64,000 nt of DNA, taken from the NCBI GenBank assembly GCA_011525805.1, contig WYBR01000096.1:1-64000 (forward strand). Direction: 5' to 3'. Positions 43,028 through 50,536 of this stretch are shown in pieces (position 1 is the stretch's first letter; each line of letters opens with the position of its first letter). The notes beneath the pieces were generated by a model, which saw nothing but the letters and a program-made list of their open reading frames with translations, searched no databases and was not told the origin of the DNA. The stretch comes from Vicinamibacteraceae bacterium. GTDB taxonomy: Bacteria > Planctomycetota > Phycisphaerae > Phycisphaerales > UBA5793. The position numbers were made by a program, and so were the translations under genes.

Positions 43028-43777
43028 TCAGCGGTCGCGCTTGGCCTTTCGCGGACCCTTGTGCCCCGCCTTGCCGCGCGCCGGGCGGCGAGGCCTGGGT
43101 CGGACCGGGGCCTCGGCTGCGGCGTGCGCCGAGGCGTCGCCGTGCGCCGCCTGGTGCGCCACTTCCGCGAGTTTCTGGTGCAGGAGTTCGCTCTCGGGCA
43201 GCGTCATGACCTTCTCGACGAGGTCCTCCACCTGGCGATGCAGCGCGCGGCCTGGGTCGAACGTCTCGAGCGCCGAGTTCGTCAGCGCCTCGACTGCCTC
43301 CAGGCACCACCGCGGCGTGAAGGCGCGCGGCGGGCGCATCTTCGCCCGGATCGTCGTCGCCCCCACCACCGCCAGGGGCAGCAGCCCCAGGCGCGTGCGC
43401 GGCTCCACCGCCAGCGCGAGAACGGGCACGCGCTGCTCGAACGCGGCCTCGGCGATGCGCCGCGCATCCGCCGCCACCAGCGGCGCGCACATCACGTAGC
43501 AGCCCGGCCGGAGTTTCGTCTCACCAGAGGGAGGGTCCTTCTCAAAGACAAAGATGCGATCGGCCTCGATCGCCAGGAGGCGCCGCTGCCGCCTCGCCTC
43601 CTGCAGCGGCAGCGCGATGCGCGCGACCAGTTCGAACTCGCCCCGCACAAAGGCCGACTGCATCGCCTTGGCGCAGAGGCGCTCGGAGGCGAAATAGTCG
43701 CCGCGCGAAAGCGCCGCGGAGGCTTCCTCCATCACTGCCTCGATCGTCCGCGTGGCGGGCTTCGTGGCTGCGGTCAT
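43028..43777 (-). CDS. Conserved-looking hypothetical protein with basic tail
   Basis: 249 residues. Residues 1-80 are helical with TPR-like spacing (ALSRGDYFASERLCAKAMQS). Residues ~90-140 form an alternating strand-helix unit (LRPGCYVMCAPLVAADARRI, VPVLALAVEPRTRLGLLPLA). The last ~35 residues are Arg/Lys/Pro-rich (RPRPRRPARGKAGHKGPRK). No signal peptide. It overlaps the upstream gene by 4 bp (ATGA). Function unknown; the basic tail hints at nucleic-acid binding. Confidence 0.7.
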   Translation of the reverse strand: MTAATKPATRTIEAVMEEASAALSRGDYFASERLCAKAMQSAFVRGEFELVARIALPLQEARRQRRLLAIEADRIFVFEKDPPSGETKLRPGCYVMCAPLVAADARRIAEAAFEQRVPVLALAVEPRTRLGLLPLAVVGATTIRAKMRPPRAFTPRWCLEAVEALTNSALETFDPGRALHRQVEDLVEKVMTLPESELLHQKLAEVAHQAAHGDASAHAAAEAPVRPRPRRPARGKAGHKGPRKAKRDR

Positions 43778-44400
43778 CCCGCCCCTCCCTCGTTCTGGAG
43801 CGATTCAACGCGCTCGCCGAGGCGCTCGACGAAGGCCTGCCAGTCGTCCACCACCGGCTGCATCTCGTAGCCGAGCGTGTCGGCGAGGCTCGACCAGTCC
43901 TGGCTGGAGATCGACCGGCGAATCTCCTCCAGTCGGTCGGCGAGCGAGTTGAGCGCCTTGGCCACGGCGGGTTCCTCGCTGCGCCACTGTTCGATGTCCA
44001 GGCCGATGAGCAGGCAGCCCTGCTCGACGCCCTGCCGGACGCTGTTCCACAGGCTCAGCGCTTCCTGGAGTTCGGAGAGCCCCTCGGCGAAGCGCCCCGC
44101 CTGAAAGTGCTCGGCGATGGCGTCGTGCGACGCAGAAACCTGGCGCAGCGCCTCCGCCGCGTACCCAAACGTCTCCGCCACGAGGTTGAGCGGGTCGGTG
44201 CTCGTGCAGCGCAGCACCGTTCCCGCTGGGTTGTCGCGAGCGAGGTCGTCCAGATCCGGCCCGTCGAGCCGTCGATCGTCGAGGAAAACGTCGGTGATGA
44301 TCCGGCCCTGCGACTCGCACGCGAGGCGCGCCGACTCCAGCGCCTCGGCCGCGCCGCCGCTGACCTCGTCGAGTTCGTGGTCGTCGAGAACAATGCGCAT
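43774..44400 (-). CDS. Hypothetical helical cytoplasmic protein
   Basis: 208 residues. The N-terminus (MRIVLDDHELDEVSGGAAEA, then GRIITDVFLDDRRLDGPDLD) looks like a small mixed domain, and the rest is predicted helical (EHFQAGRFAEGLSELQEALS, VAKALNSLADRLEEIRRSIS), acidic, without membrane segments. Its 3' end overlaps the next gene by 4 bp, so the two products probably work together. Function unknown. Confidence 0.7.
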   Translation of the reverse strand: MRIVLDDHELDEVSGGAAEALESARLACESQGRIITDVFLDDRRLDGPDLDDLARDNPAGTVLRCTSTDPLNLVAETFGYAAEALRQVSASHDAIAEHFQAGRFAEGLSELQEALSLWNSVRQGVEQGCLLIGLDIEQWRSEEPAVAKALNSLADRLEEIRRSISSQDWSSLADTLGYEMQPVVDDWQAFVERLGERVESLQNEGGAG

Positions 44401-44481
44401 GACAACATCATCGGCACGCCGCCGGCCTTTCGCAAGTGGAACGTCCGCAAAAAGGCGGCATCTTGCACCTTTCAGCCGCGC

Positions 44482-45162
44482 TCAACGCTCCGCAAGCGTC
44501 TCCAGCGTCAGGATCAGTCGCTCCCCCTCGAAGGTGAGATCGCGCAGGACGACGCGGCGGCCGTCGCTCAGGCGCAGCACCGGATCGATCGGTTGGCCAG
44601 CGATCGCGGCGCGCGCCTCGGGCAAGGATCCCGCCGCCGAGAAGAGCGCCTCGCCCGCGAACCCCAGCGGCAGCCGCAGCCGTCCCGCGCGAAGACGCAG
44701 ATCCTCGATCCGCAATCGCCCGTTCTCGTCGAGCCGGGGTCGAAACTCAATGCTGTAGGGCTGGCCCGCACCCGCCGGGCCGTAACTGAGCCCGAAGCGG
44801 ATGCGTCCGTCGCCGATGTCCACGTTTGCCTCGTCCACGGTCGCGGACCAGGAGAGCCCTCGGTTCGCGGCCCAGAGGGGCAGGCGCGTGGCGAGCCAGG
44901 CGTTGATCCACTGGTCGTCGAGTTCGAGCGTCCACCGCGCCGCCTCCGGCGGCCGCACCTTGTGAAACGCGGTAACGACCTGGTTCTCGAAGTACTCGCC
45001 CCGGACGATATTGCCGGTGGACTGCGCCTCGGCCGGATTCCACCACGCCGGCCGCGACCGGACCATTCGCCAGGCGACGGCCGCGATGAGCAGCAGCAGC
45101 ACCGCCGCCGCGCCCAGCGACCACCACAGCGCGCGCCGGGTGCGGGACCGGGCGGGCTTCAT
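44482..45162 (-). CDS. Membrane-anchored protein of unknown function in the ketosynthase operon
   Basis: 226 residues. One N-terminal transmembrane helix (ALWWSLGAAAVLLLLIAAVA) anchors a beta-rich outer domain. The segment WTLELDDQWINAWLATRLP and the repeated amphipathic strands (IEFRPRLDENGRLRIEDLRL) recall lipid- or hydrophobic-ligand-binding exported domains such as DUF2140 or AsmA-like folds; this is resemblance only. The start overlaps the ketosynthase stop by 4 bp, so it belongs to that operon. Confidence 0.72.
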   Translation of the reverse strand: MKPARSRTRRALWWSLGAAAVLLLLIAAVAWRMVRSRPAWWNPAEAQSTGNIVRGEYFENQVVTAFHKVRPPEAARWTLELDDQWINAWLATRLPLWAANRGLSWSATVDEANVDIGDGRIRFGLSYGPAGAGQPYSIEFRPRLDENGRLRIEDLRLRAGRLRLPLGFAGEALFSAAGSLPEARAAIAGQPIDPVLRLSDGRRVVLRDLTFEGERLILTLETLAER

Positions 45163-46484
45163 GCGCCGGCGAACCGCTTGACGACGAGCGTGTCGTTCTG
45201 CCCGCCGAAGCCGAAACTGTTGGAGAGCGCCACGTCCACCGCCGCCCGCCTCGACCGGTTGGCAACGTAGTCGAGATCACACGCGGGATCGGGCGTCTTG
45301 AGGTTCATCGTCGGCGGCAGCCAGCCCGTGCGGATCGCCTGGATGCAGGTGATGAGTTCGACAGCGCCGGCGGCGGCGATGAGGTGGCCCATCATCGACT
45401 TGATCGAACTGACGGGAATCTCCGGCGCGAGGTCGCCGAAGACGCCCTTGACCGCCCGCGTCTCGATCGAGTCGTTCTCCTGCGTGCCGGTGCCGTGGGC
45501 GGAGATGTAGTGGATGGGAGGCCGGCCGTCGGGCAGGCGCTCATGCGGATCGATGCCGGCGTCATTGAGCGCTTCGAGCATCGCCGCCCGCGCGCCCAGT
45601 CCCTCAGGTTGAATGTCGGTGATGCGGAACGCGTCGGCGGAAGAGCCGAAGCCGATGAGTTCAGCGAGGATCGTCGCGCCGCGCGCAAGGGCGTGTTCGA
45701 GCGTCTCGATGATGATCATCCCCGAGCCTTCGCCCATGACGAAGCCGTCGCGAGAGAGATCGAAGGGGCGCGAAGCGCTCTGCGGAGAATCGCGGCGGGT
45801 GCTCAGGGCGGTGAGGCGATTGAAGCCCGTTACGCCGAGCGGATGAAGCATCGTGTGCGCGCCGCCGGCGACCATGACATCTGCATCGCCGCGGCGGATG
45901 ATCTCCATGCCCTCGCCGACGGCCTGGGTCGAGGCGGCGCAGGCGGTCAGGCAGTTGTACGCCGGGCCGCGCACGCCGAGTTCCTGCGAAATGTGCAGCA
46001 GCGGCATGTTCGCCTCCTGCTCCACTTCTTCGTGCATGACGATGTGCTCGCGGGCCGCGGCGATCCACGCCTTCGCATCCACGCTCTGTCCGCCGCTCGC
46101 CTCCCAGCCGGCGAGGTTGGATTTCACACTGCTTTCAAACGCCGGCGGCCCTTCGCCCGCGCCGAGGTAGATGCCCACGCGCCGGCGGTTGAGGTTCGCA
46201 AAGCGATCGAGGCCCGACTGCCGCCACGCCTGCACCGCGGCGCCGAGCGCATATTGCGTGTTGAGCCGCGCATGCTCGTGCAACTTCGGATCGCGCAGAA
46301 ACTGTCGATAGTCGTAGTCGCGCACCTCCGCGGCGAAGGTGGTCGGAAAGGTCTCAGCATCGAAGCGCGTGATGCGATCGACGCCCGACTCGCCCTTGAC
46401 GAGGCGCTCCCACACCGCATCGATGCCGTGCCCCAGCGGGGTGACCCAGCCCATGCCCGTGATGACGACGCGCCTCTTGCTCAT
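45159..46484 (-). CDS. fabF: Beta-ketoacyl-ACP synthase II-like (catalytically complete)
   Basis: 441 residues from ATG 46484. The catalytic triad is intact: NCLTACAASTQAVGEG (Cys), HYISAHGTGTQENDSIET (His) and SSIKSMMGHLIAAAGAVE (His). It has the usual N-terminal RRVVITGMGWVTPLGHGI and C-terminal SNSFGFGGQNDTLVVKRF. FabF-type enzymes condense malonyl-ACP with acyl-ACP. The start overlaps the stop of the inactive homologue upstream by 4 bp, and its own stop overlaps the membrane-protein start by 4 bp, so the three are tightly coupled. Given its partner, it may serve a specialised type II pathway rather than, or besides, housekeeping fatty acid synthesis. Confidence 0.93.
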   Translation of the reverse strand: MSKRRVVITGMGWVTPLGHGIDAVWERLVKGESGVDRITRFDAETFPTTFAAEVRDYDYRQFLRDPKLHEHARLNTQYALGAAVQAWRQSGLDRFANLNRRRVGIYLGAGEGPPAFESSVKSNLAGWEASGGQSVDAKAWIAAAREHIVMHEEVEQEANMPLLHISQELGVRGPAYNCLTACAASTQAVGEGMEIIRRGDADVMVAGGAHTMLHPLGVTGFNRLTALSTRRDSPQSASRPFDLSRDGFVMGEGSGMIIIETLEHALARGATILAELIGFGSSADAFRITDIQPEGLGARAAMLEALNDAGIDPHERLPDGRPPIHYISAHGTGTQENDSIETRAVKGVFGDLAPEIPVSSIKSMMGHLIAAAGAVELITCIQAIRTGWLPPTMNLKTPDPACDLDYVANRSRRAAVDVALSNSFGFGGQNDTLVVKRFAGA

Positions 46485-47815
46485 GCCGATCGCCTGTGCC
46501 GTTTGAGGATGATCGCGGTGTTCTGCCCGCCGAAGCCGCTGCCGCACACGAGGACGTGTTCGAGGCGGGCGTCGCGCTGCCCGGTCGGTGCGGCATCAAG
46601 GCCATCCAGGCACTCCGCGGCGCCGAGCCGCGCCGGCAGCGACTGGTTGAGCACGCACAGCGCGCCGACCGCCACGTCGATGGCCGACGCCGCCGCCGCG
46701 CACAGGCCGATGTTCGGCTTGGTCGTCACCAGCGGAATGCGAGCCAGTCGAGCGCCGAATACCCTGCGCAGCGCCGCCGCCTCGGCCGCGTCGTACTCGG
46801 GCGCGCCGCAGCCGAGCGGCACGATCGCATCAATCGCCTCCGCGTCGATGGACGCATCGCCCAGCGCCTGGCGGATCGCGTCCGCCAGCCCCTCGCCGCC
46901 TGAATCCGGCCGTGGCGGGCAGACGCTCAGGTCGGCCGATTGGGTGGCGCCGAAGCCGGCGATGGTGGCGTAGACGCGGGCGCCGCGTTTCGTGGCCGTG
47001 TCGAGCGATTCGATCATGAGGATCGCCGCCCCTTCACCCGGCAGCGAACCGCTCGCTTCGGCGCCGAACGGCGCAACCACGCGCTGCGGATCCATGTCCG
47101 GCGAGGTGGCCGCGATCATGCCTGTGTGGAACTGCCGCAGCAGGCCGAGCATGTTGATCTTGCTCTCCGCCCCGCCGGAGAAGCAGACATCCGCATCGCC
47201 GCGCTCGATCACGCGGCGCGACTCGCCGATGCTCAAGGCGCCGGAGGCCTCGCCGCAGGTGATCGTGTTGCTCGGCCCCTGGCAGTCGTGGATGATCGTG
47301 ACGTGGCAGGCGAGCATGTTGGGGAGGTACTTGAGCAGCCAGAGAGGCGTCAGTTCGTTCATCCCCTCGCCGCCCCAGCGCTTCATGCTGAAGGCGCTGC
47401 TCTCATCGCGCGCTTTGGCGAAGGCGGTGGTGAGTTCATTGATCTCGGCGACGATGAGGCCGGCCCCGATCTGGCAGCCGACGCGATTGGGAGCAAAGGT
47501 CGGGGCCGCGCCGTCGCCGAGGCCCTTGGTCACCATCCGCGCATCCTCGACCGCCCGGGCCGCCCCGATCACCGCCAGTTCCACATCGCGGCACATGACC
47601 TTCACCGCCTTGCGGTAGGTCTTGGGCACATAGTCGCGGACCGACACGGCCGGATCGACTTCGGAGGCGAAGTTGAAGGGAAAGGCGGAGGCGTCAAACT
47701 GCCGCACCGGCCCGATCGCCGACCGCCCCGCGAGCAACCCCTCCCACAGCGCCTCACCGCCGATTCCAAGGCCGGTAACGACGCCAAGACCCGTAATGGC
47801 CACTTCGCGTGACAT
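46481..47815 (-). CDS. Ketoacyl-synthase homologue lacking catalytic residues (chain-length-factor-like)
   Basis: 444 residues with the full thiolase fold: EVAITGLGVVTGLGIGGEAL at the start, GSGFGGQNTAIILKRH at the end. The three active-site residues are replaced. The Cys position in NTITCGEASGALSIGES aligns as Glu (EASGALSIG versus CASGxxAIG; a Cys remains two residues earlier); the first His in VPLGCGAPEYDAAEA is Leu; and the second in VTTKPNIGLCAAAASA is Leu. The same loss (Cys to Gln or another residue) marks the KS-beta / chain length factor of type II PKS, which pairs with an active KS. Here it is directly upstream of, and overlaps, the active KS gene. Confidence 0.88.
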   Translation of the reverse strand: MSREVAITGLGVVTGLGIGGEALWEGLLAGRSAIGPVRQFDASAFPFNFASEVDPAVSVRDYVPKTYRKAVKVMCRDVELAVIGAARAVEDARMVTKGLGDGAAPTFAPNRVGCQIGAGLIVAEINELTTAFAKARDESSAFSMKRWGGEGMNELTPLWLLKYLPNMLACHVTIIHDCQGPSNTITCGEASGALSIGESRRVIERGDADVCFSGGAESKINMLGLLRQFHTGMIAATSPDMDPQRVVAPFGAEASGSLPGEGAAILMIESLDTATKRGARVYATIAGFGATQSADLSVCPPRPDSGGEGLADAIRQALGDASIDAEAIDAIVPLGCGAPEYDAAEAAALRRVFGARLARIPLVTTKPNIGLCAAAASAIDVAVGALCVLNQSLPARLGAAECLDGLDAAPTGQRDARLEHVLVCGSGFGGQNTAIILKRHRRSA

Positions 47816-47982
47816 GGTTCAAGTCTAGCGCGGGTACGGCGAAGGCAGGGGGCGATCGTTTCCGCGAGTGCAGTCCAGGACCATGGCGCTCTCACCAGCA
47901 AGCGCATCGATCCGCAGCGCGAATCGAATGTCGATCCGCCGCGAAGCGGCGAGCGCGAGGCTGAAGGCCTCATCGCAAGTAG

Positions 47983-48012
47983 CCGGGGGTGAAGCGCCAG
48001 CGCCACCCCCGG
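47983..48012. repeat. Palindrome, CCGGGGGTG family, copy 1
   Basis: Arms CCGGGGGTG (47983-47991) and CACCCCCGG (48004-48012), preceded by GTAG. The arms are shared with copy 2 at 48156. Confidence 0.6.
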
Positions 48013-48155
48013 AACGCGACGCCCACCCATCCCGATTCCCACTCCGGAGGAGTGGTCGTAGCGTCCTCTCAAGTGGAAGACGACACGCGCCGTGATCGCG
48101 CCGCTCGCCACGAAGACCGCCTTCGGGGTCCAACGAAGTCAACTATGCATCGCAC

Positions 48156-48190
48156 CCGGGGGTGGCGATTGAAACAATCGCCACCCCCGG
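48156..48190. repeat. Palindrome, CCGGGGGTG family, copy 2
   Basis: Perfect 15-bp arms CCGGGGGTGGCGATT and AATCGCCACCCCCGG with loop GAAAC, followed by CTAC, the mirror of the GTAG flank of copy 1. No T-tract. Confidence 0.7.
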
Positions 48191-48307
48191 CTACTCACGA
48201 TCAGACCTTCGGTCTGCAATCCATCATGCCGCGTCACCGCGACATGCCAGGAACTCGAACTGTGCCTTGCGGCGGCGAAGCGATTCACCACGCGAGGCGT
48301 TGAGCCG

Positions 48308-48313
48308 TACAAT
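48308..48313 (+). promoter_or_regulatory. Candidate -10 box for a leaderless AlkD-like gene transcript
   Basis: TACAAT followed by six C and then ATG 48320, so transcription would be expected to begin at or next to the A of ATG. No Shine-Dalgarno. TTCACC lies about 18 bp upstream as a weak -35. Confidence 0.5.
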
Positions 48314-48319
48314 CCCCCC

Positions 48320-49012
48320 ATGACCGTCAAGGAAGTCTTCGCACAACTCGAATCGCTCGGCGACGACGCTCGCCGCAAGTACAACGGCAAGACCGGGCCT
48401 GACGGAGTGGCCGGCGCGCCGGCGGACAAGCAGTTCGGCGTCAAGACCGGCGACCTCCGCGCGCTCGCGAAGAAGATCAAGGTCAACCACGAACTCGCGC
48501 TGGAGTTGTGGAAGACCGGCCACATGGATGCGCAGATGCTGGCCATCCTCATCATGAAGCCCAAAGAACTTTCGGCCAAACAACTCGATGCAATGGTGCG
48601 CGAGGCCCGCTTCTCGTGGGTGGCGGAGTGGCTGCAATCGTACATCATCAAGGAGCGATCCGAGGCCGAGAAGGAAACGCTGCGCGAGAAGTGGATGAAG
48701 GACAAGGATCCCTGGGCCGCCCGCGCCGGCTGGCACCTCACCGCTTCGAAGATCAACAAAGGCGCGGACGACCTCGACGTGCCCGCCTTGCTCGACCGCA
48801 TCGAAAGGGAAATGCCCAAGGCCCCGCCGGAGACGAAGTGGACGATGAACAACACCCTCGGCGCGATCGGCATCAAGCACGCGAACCACCGCAAACGCGC
48901 CATCGCCATCGGCGAGAAGATCGGCCTCTACAAGGACTGGCCGGTGTCCAAGGGCTGCACGATCCCCTACGTGCCGACATGGGTCGAGGCGATGGTGAAG
49001 GGGAAGGGGTAA
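48320..49012 (+). CDS. DNA alkylation repair protein (AlkD-like HEAT-repeat glycosylase family)
   Basis: 230 residues. Family features: QFGVKTGDLRALAKKIKVNH near residue 40, LALELWKTGHMDAQMLAILI, then HEAT-like helices, WMKDKDPWAARAGWHLTASK, and the conserved end TIPYVPTWVEAMVKGKG. These enzymes excise alkylated bases without base flipping; some members lack activity, so the activity here is inferred. The last 33 bp of the gene (48978-49010) are exactly repeated at 51025-51057. The present stop TAA uses bases just beyond the repeat, whereas the downstream copy runs into TGA. Confidence 0.88.
   Translation: MTVKEVFAQLESLGDDARRKYNGKTGPDGVAGAPADKQFGVKTGDLRALAKKIKVNHELALELWKTGHMDAQMLAILIMKPKELSAKQLDAMVREARFSWVAEWLQSYIIKERSEAEKETLREKWMKDKDPWAARAGWHLTASKINKGADDLDVPALLDRIEREMPKAPPETKWTMNNTLGAIGIKHANHRKRAIAIGEKIGLYKDWPVSKGCTIPYVPTWVEAMVKGKG
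48978..49010 (+). repeat. 33-bp direct repeat, left copy (3' end of the AlkD-like gene)
   Basis: The sequence from CATGGGTCGAGG to AAGGGGT is identical to 51025-51057. It could be an attL-like site or the trace of a duplication that came with the inserted segment 49011-51024. Confidence 0.85.
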
Positions 49013-49061
49013 ATTGCGGCGAGATCCTTTGGTAGCATCGCGACTCCGGGCAATGTACCAT

Positions 49062-49937
49062 CTACCCATACAGGTCGCGAACGTGGATGAATGGGTCGCC
49101 ACTCTCCGCTGCGCGCCGGACCTTTCTTGCCATGACGTCGCCAAACGGAAGTCGTCTCGCAAGCATTTCATACATGTCGAGCCCGTCCATGCAGACAACG
49201 CGCTTGCCTCGTCCGAATGCCGCAAGGCCATCCGCTGTAAACCCGCTTTGACTGACGAACAAACCTCTCGACCATGCTGCCTTGTCTGCCACCTTTCCTT
49301 CAAAGGAACGGAGGTCGGATGCTCCGATGGGCGGACCAGTCCACCGCGCCTCCAGGAGGTAGGTTTCACCTGATAGCTCGAAGCTCCCGTCAATCTGCTC
49401 ACCAACGTGCCGAAATGACGCTCGACCCGCCAAGCCGTTGGCGTCGAACAGTGCTTTCAGGAATCGCTCAAACGCATACCCGCGTGGCTGCGGGTCAAGC
49501 CGACTGACTTCAAGCAGCTGTTGCGTCAGGGCAAGCGAGCGAGATTCGTCAAAGACACTGATCGGCTCATGTGACACAGGTCGCGTCTCCGTGCCTGGCC
49601 GCTTGCCACCGAGCCTTTCGATAAGCAAATGGAATTGATCGTGCGCGTCCGGGATGTTTTCTGGGATCTGCCTTCTGCGGCGATCGTGTTCCCGATACTC
49701 CCACAAGGCCAACAACGTACGGACGCGGAGTTGAGGGTCGCAGTTCTTCAAGAAAAACCGCAGTCGCTTTGCCTTGCTCGTTCCTTCCACCCTGTACCGA
49801 GGATGATCGATATCTATGTCGAGTTCCTCCGCAAAGAAGGCGGAGAACGTGCGGTCGGAGAAGTTGAGGACATAACCGGCGCCCATTCCGAACAAATCGT
49901 CGATAAGTACCATGTCGAGCGTTCGAATCGTTGCCAT
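49062..49937 (-). CDS. Mrr-like (type IV) restriction endonuclease with AbiJ-like N-terminal domain
   Basis: 291 residues from ATG 49937 (AAAGGGA upstream), 2 bp after the companion gene. The N-terminal ~90 residues (NFSDRTFSAFFAEELDIDID, GTSKAKRLRFFLKNCDPQLR) resemble the helical domain found in AbiJ-type abortive-infection proteins. The C-terminal ~150 residues have a PD-(D/E)xK pattern of the Mrr family: GYAFERFLKALFDANGLAGR, then GEQIDGSFEL (Asp), then YLLEARW (Glu, with Arg in place of the usual Lys), then SFEGKVADKAAWSRGLFVSQ. Such proteins cut modified or foreign DNA. The Arg substitution is odd and may affect activity. Confidence 0.8.
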   Translation of the reverse strand: MATIRTLDMVLIDDLFGMGAGYVLNFSDRTFSAFFAEELDIDIDHPRYRVEGTSKAKRLRFFLKNCDPQLRVRTLLALWEYREHDRRRRQIPENIPDAHDQFHLLIERLGGKRPGTETRPVSHEPISVFDESRSLALTQQLLEVSRLDPQPRGYAFERFLKALFDANGLAGRASFRHVGEQIDGSFELSGETYLLEARWTGPPIGASDLRSFEGKVADKAAWSRGLFVSQSGFTADGLAAFGRGKRVVCMDGLDMYEMLARRLPFGDVMARKVRRAAESGDPFIHVRDLYG

Positions 49938-49939
49938 CG

Positions 49940-50536
49940 CTATCCCTTTGCGGACGTCACCTGTGGAATGACAGCACCGACTTCGTCCGCCCGCGAGAGA
50001 AACGAGGCCCACCACTCGTCCGGTATCTTGCCCGGAGTCTGCTTCTTAAGCCGAGCAACAACCATGAGCGGGTTGACGAGTAGCACGTGTCCGATCTGTT
50101 GCGCACCATTCGCCTTTATCCTGACGAAACCGTGGTCTTCAAGGATTCGCACGCGCTCCCGCCAACTTCGCAGACCGCGCTGTCCCGAATAACCAGCGGC
50201 GTACGCGTGGTCAGTTTCGTTCTTCACCTGCACATATCCTTCGTCGTAGACGCGAGCCCATAGCTCCACGTACACGGACGACGGATCGCCACCACCCGCA
50301 GACAAATGCTTGAGCAAGACGGTGACCCATGGCAGCAGGCGCGGAATGGTTGAGAAGCCATCGTTCTCGGTTCGTATCCACACCTCAGCGCCCGATCCTG
50401 GCCAAAGTTCGTCACGACGATCTGCGCGACGCTGATGCGCACGGCGGCGATCTCGCTTGTTGGCAGGAGCCTCGGGATCGGGGGTAACGGTGTGCTTGGT
50501 AACCGGTTTCTTCGTTCGCTTGGCCTTTGTTCGCAT
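49940..50536 (-). CDS. Restriction-cassette companion protein, possibly winged-helix
   Basis: 198 residues from ATG 50536. The first ~40 residues are Lys/Arg-rich (MRTKAKRTKKPVTKHTV). The body looks like a winged-helix DNA-binding domain: VYVELWARVYDEGYVQVKNE, then RSWRERVRILEDHGFVRIKA, then IGHVLLVNPLMVVARLKK. The stop is 2 bp before the endonuclease start, so the two form an operon. A regulator or DNA-recognition subunit is plausible. Start is weakly supported; no obvious ribosome binding site. Confidence 0.65.
   Translation of the reverse strand: MRTKAKRTKKPVTKHTVTPDPEAPANKRDRRRAHQRRADRRDELWPGSGAEVWIRTENDGFSTIPRLLPWVTVLLKHLSAGGGDPSSVYVELWARVYDEGYVQVKNETDHAYAAGYSGQRGLRSWRERVRILEDHGFVRIKANGAQQIGHVLLVNPLMVVARLKKQTPGKIPDEWWASFLSRADEVGAVIPQVTSAKG

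Larger units (their letters stand above)
47816..48319. other. Intergenic region, 504 bp, with two related palindromes
   Basis: No gene. It contains CCGGGGGTG / CACCCCCGG at 47983-48012 (11-12 nt loop), a 15-bp-arm palindrome at 48156-48190, and a CAGACC-TTC-GGTCTG hairpin with a UUCG-type loop at 48202-48216. It separates the minus-strand ketosynthase operon from the plus-strand AlkD-like gene, so promoters for both should lie here. Confidence 0.6.

Noticed and set aside
45384-46973. A 529-codon plus-strand frame opposite the ketosynthase genes
   Set aside because: Antisense to two genes with strong family motifs; composition typical of a shadow.
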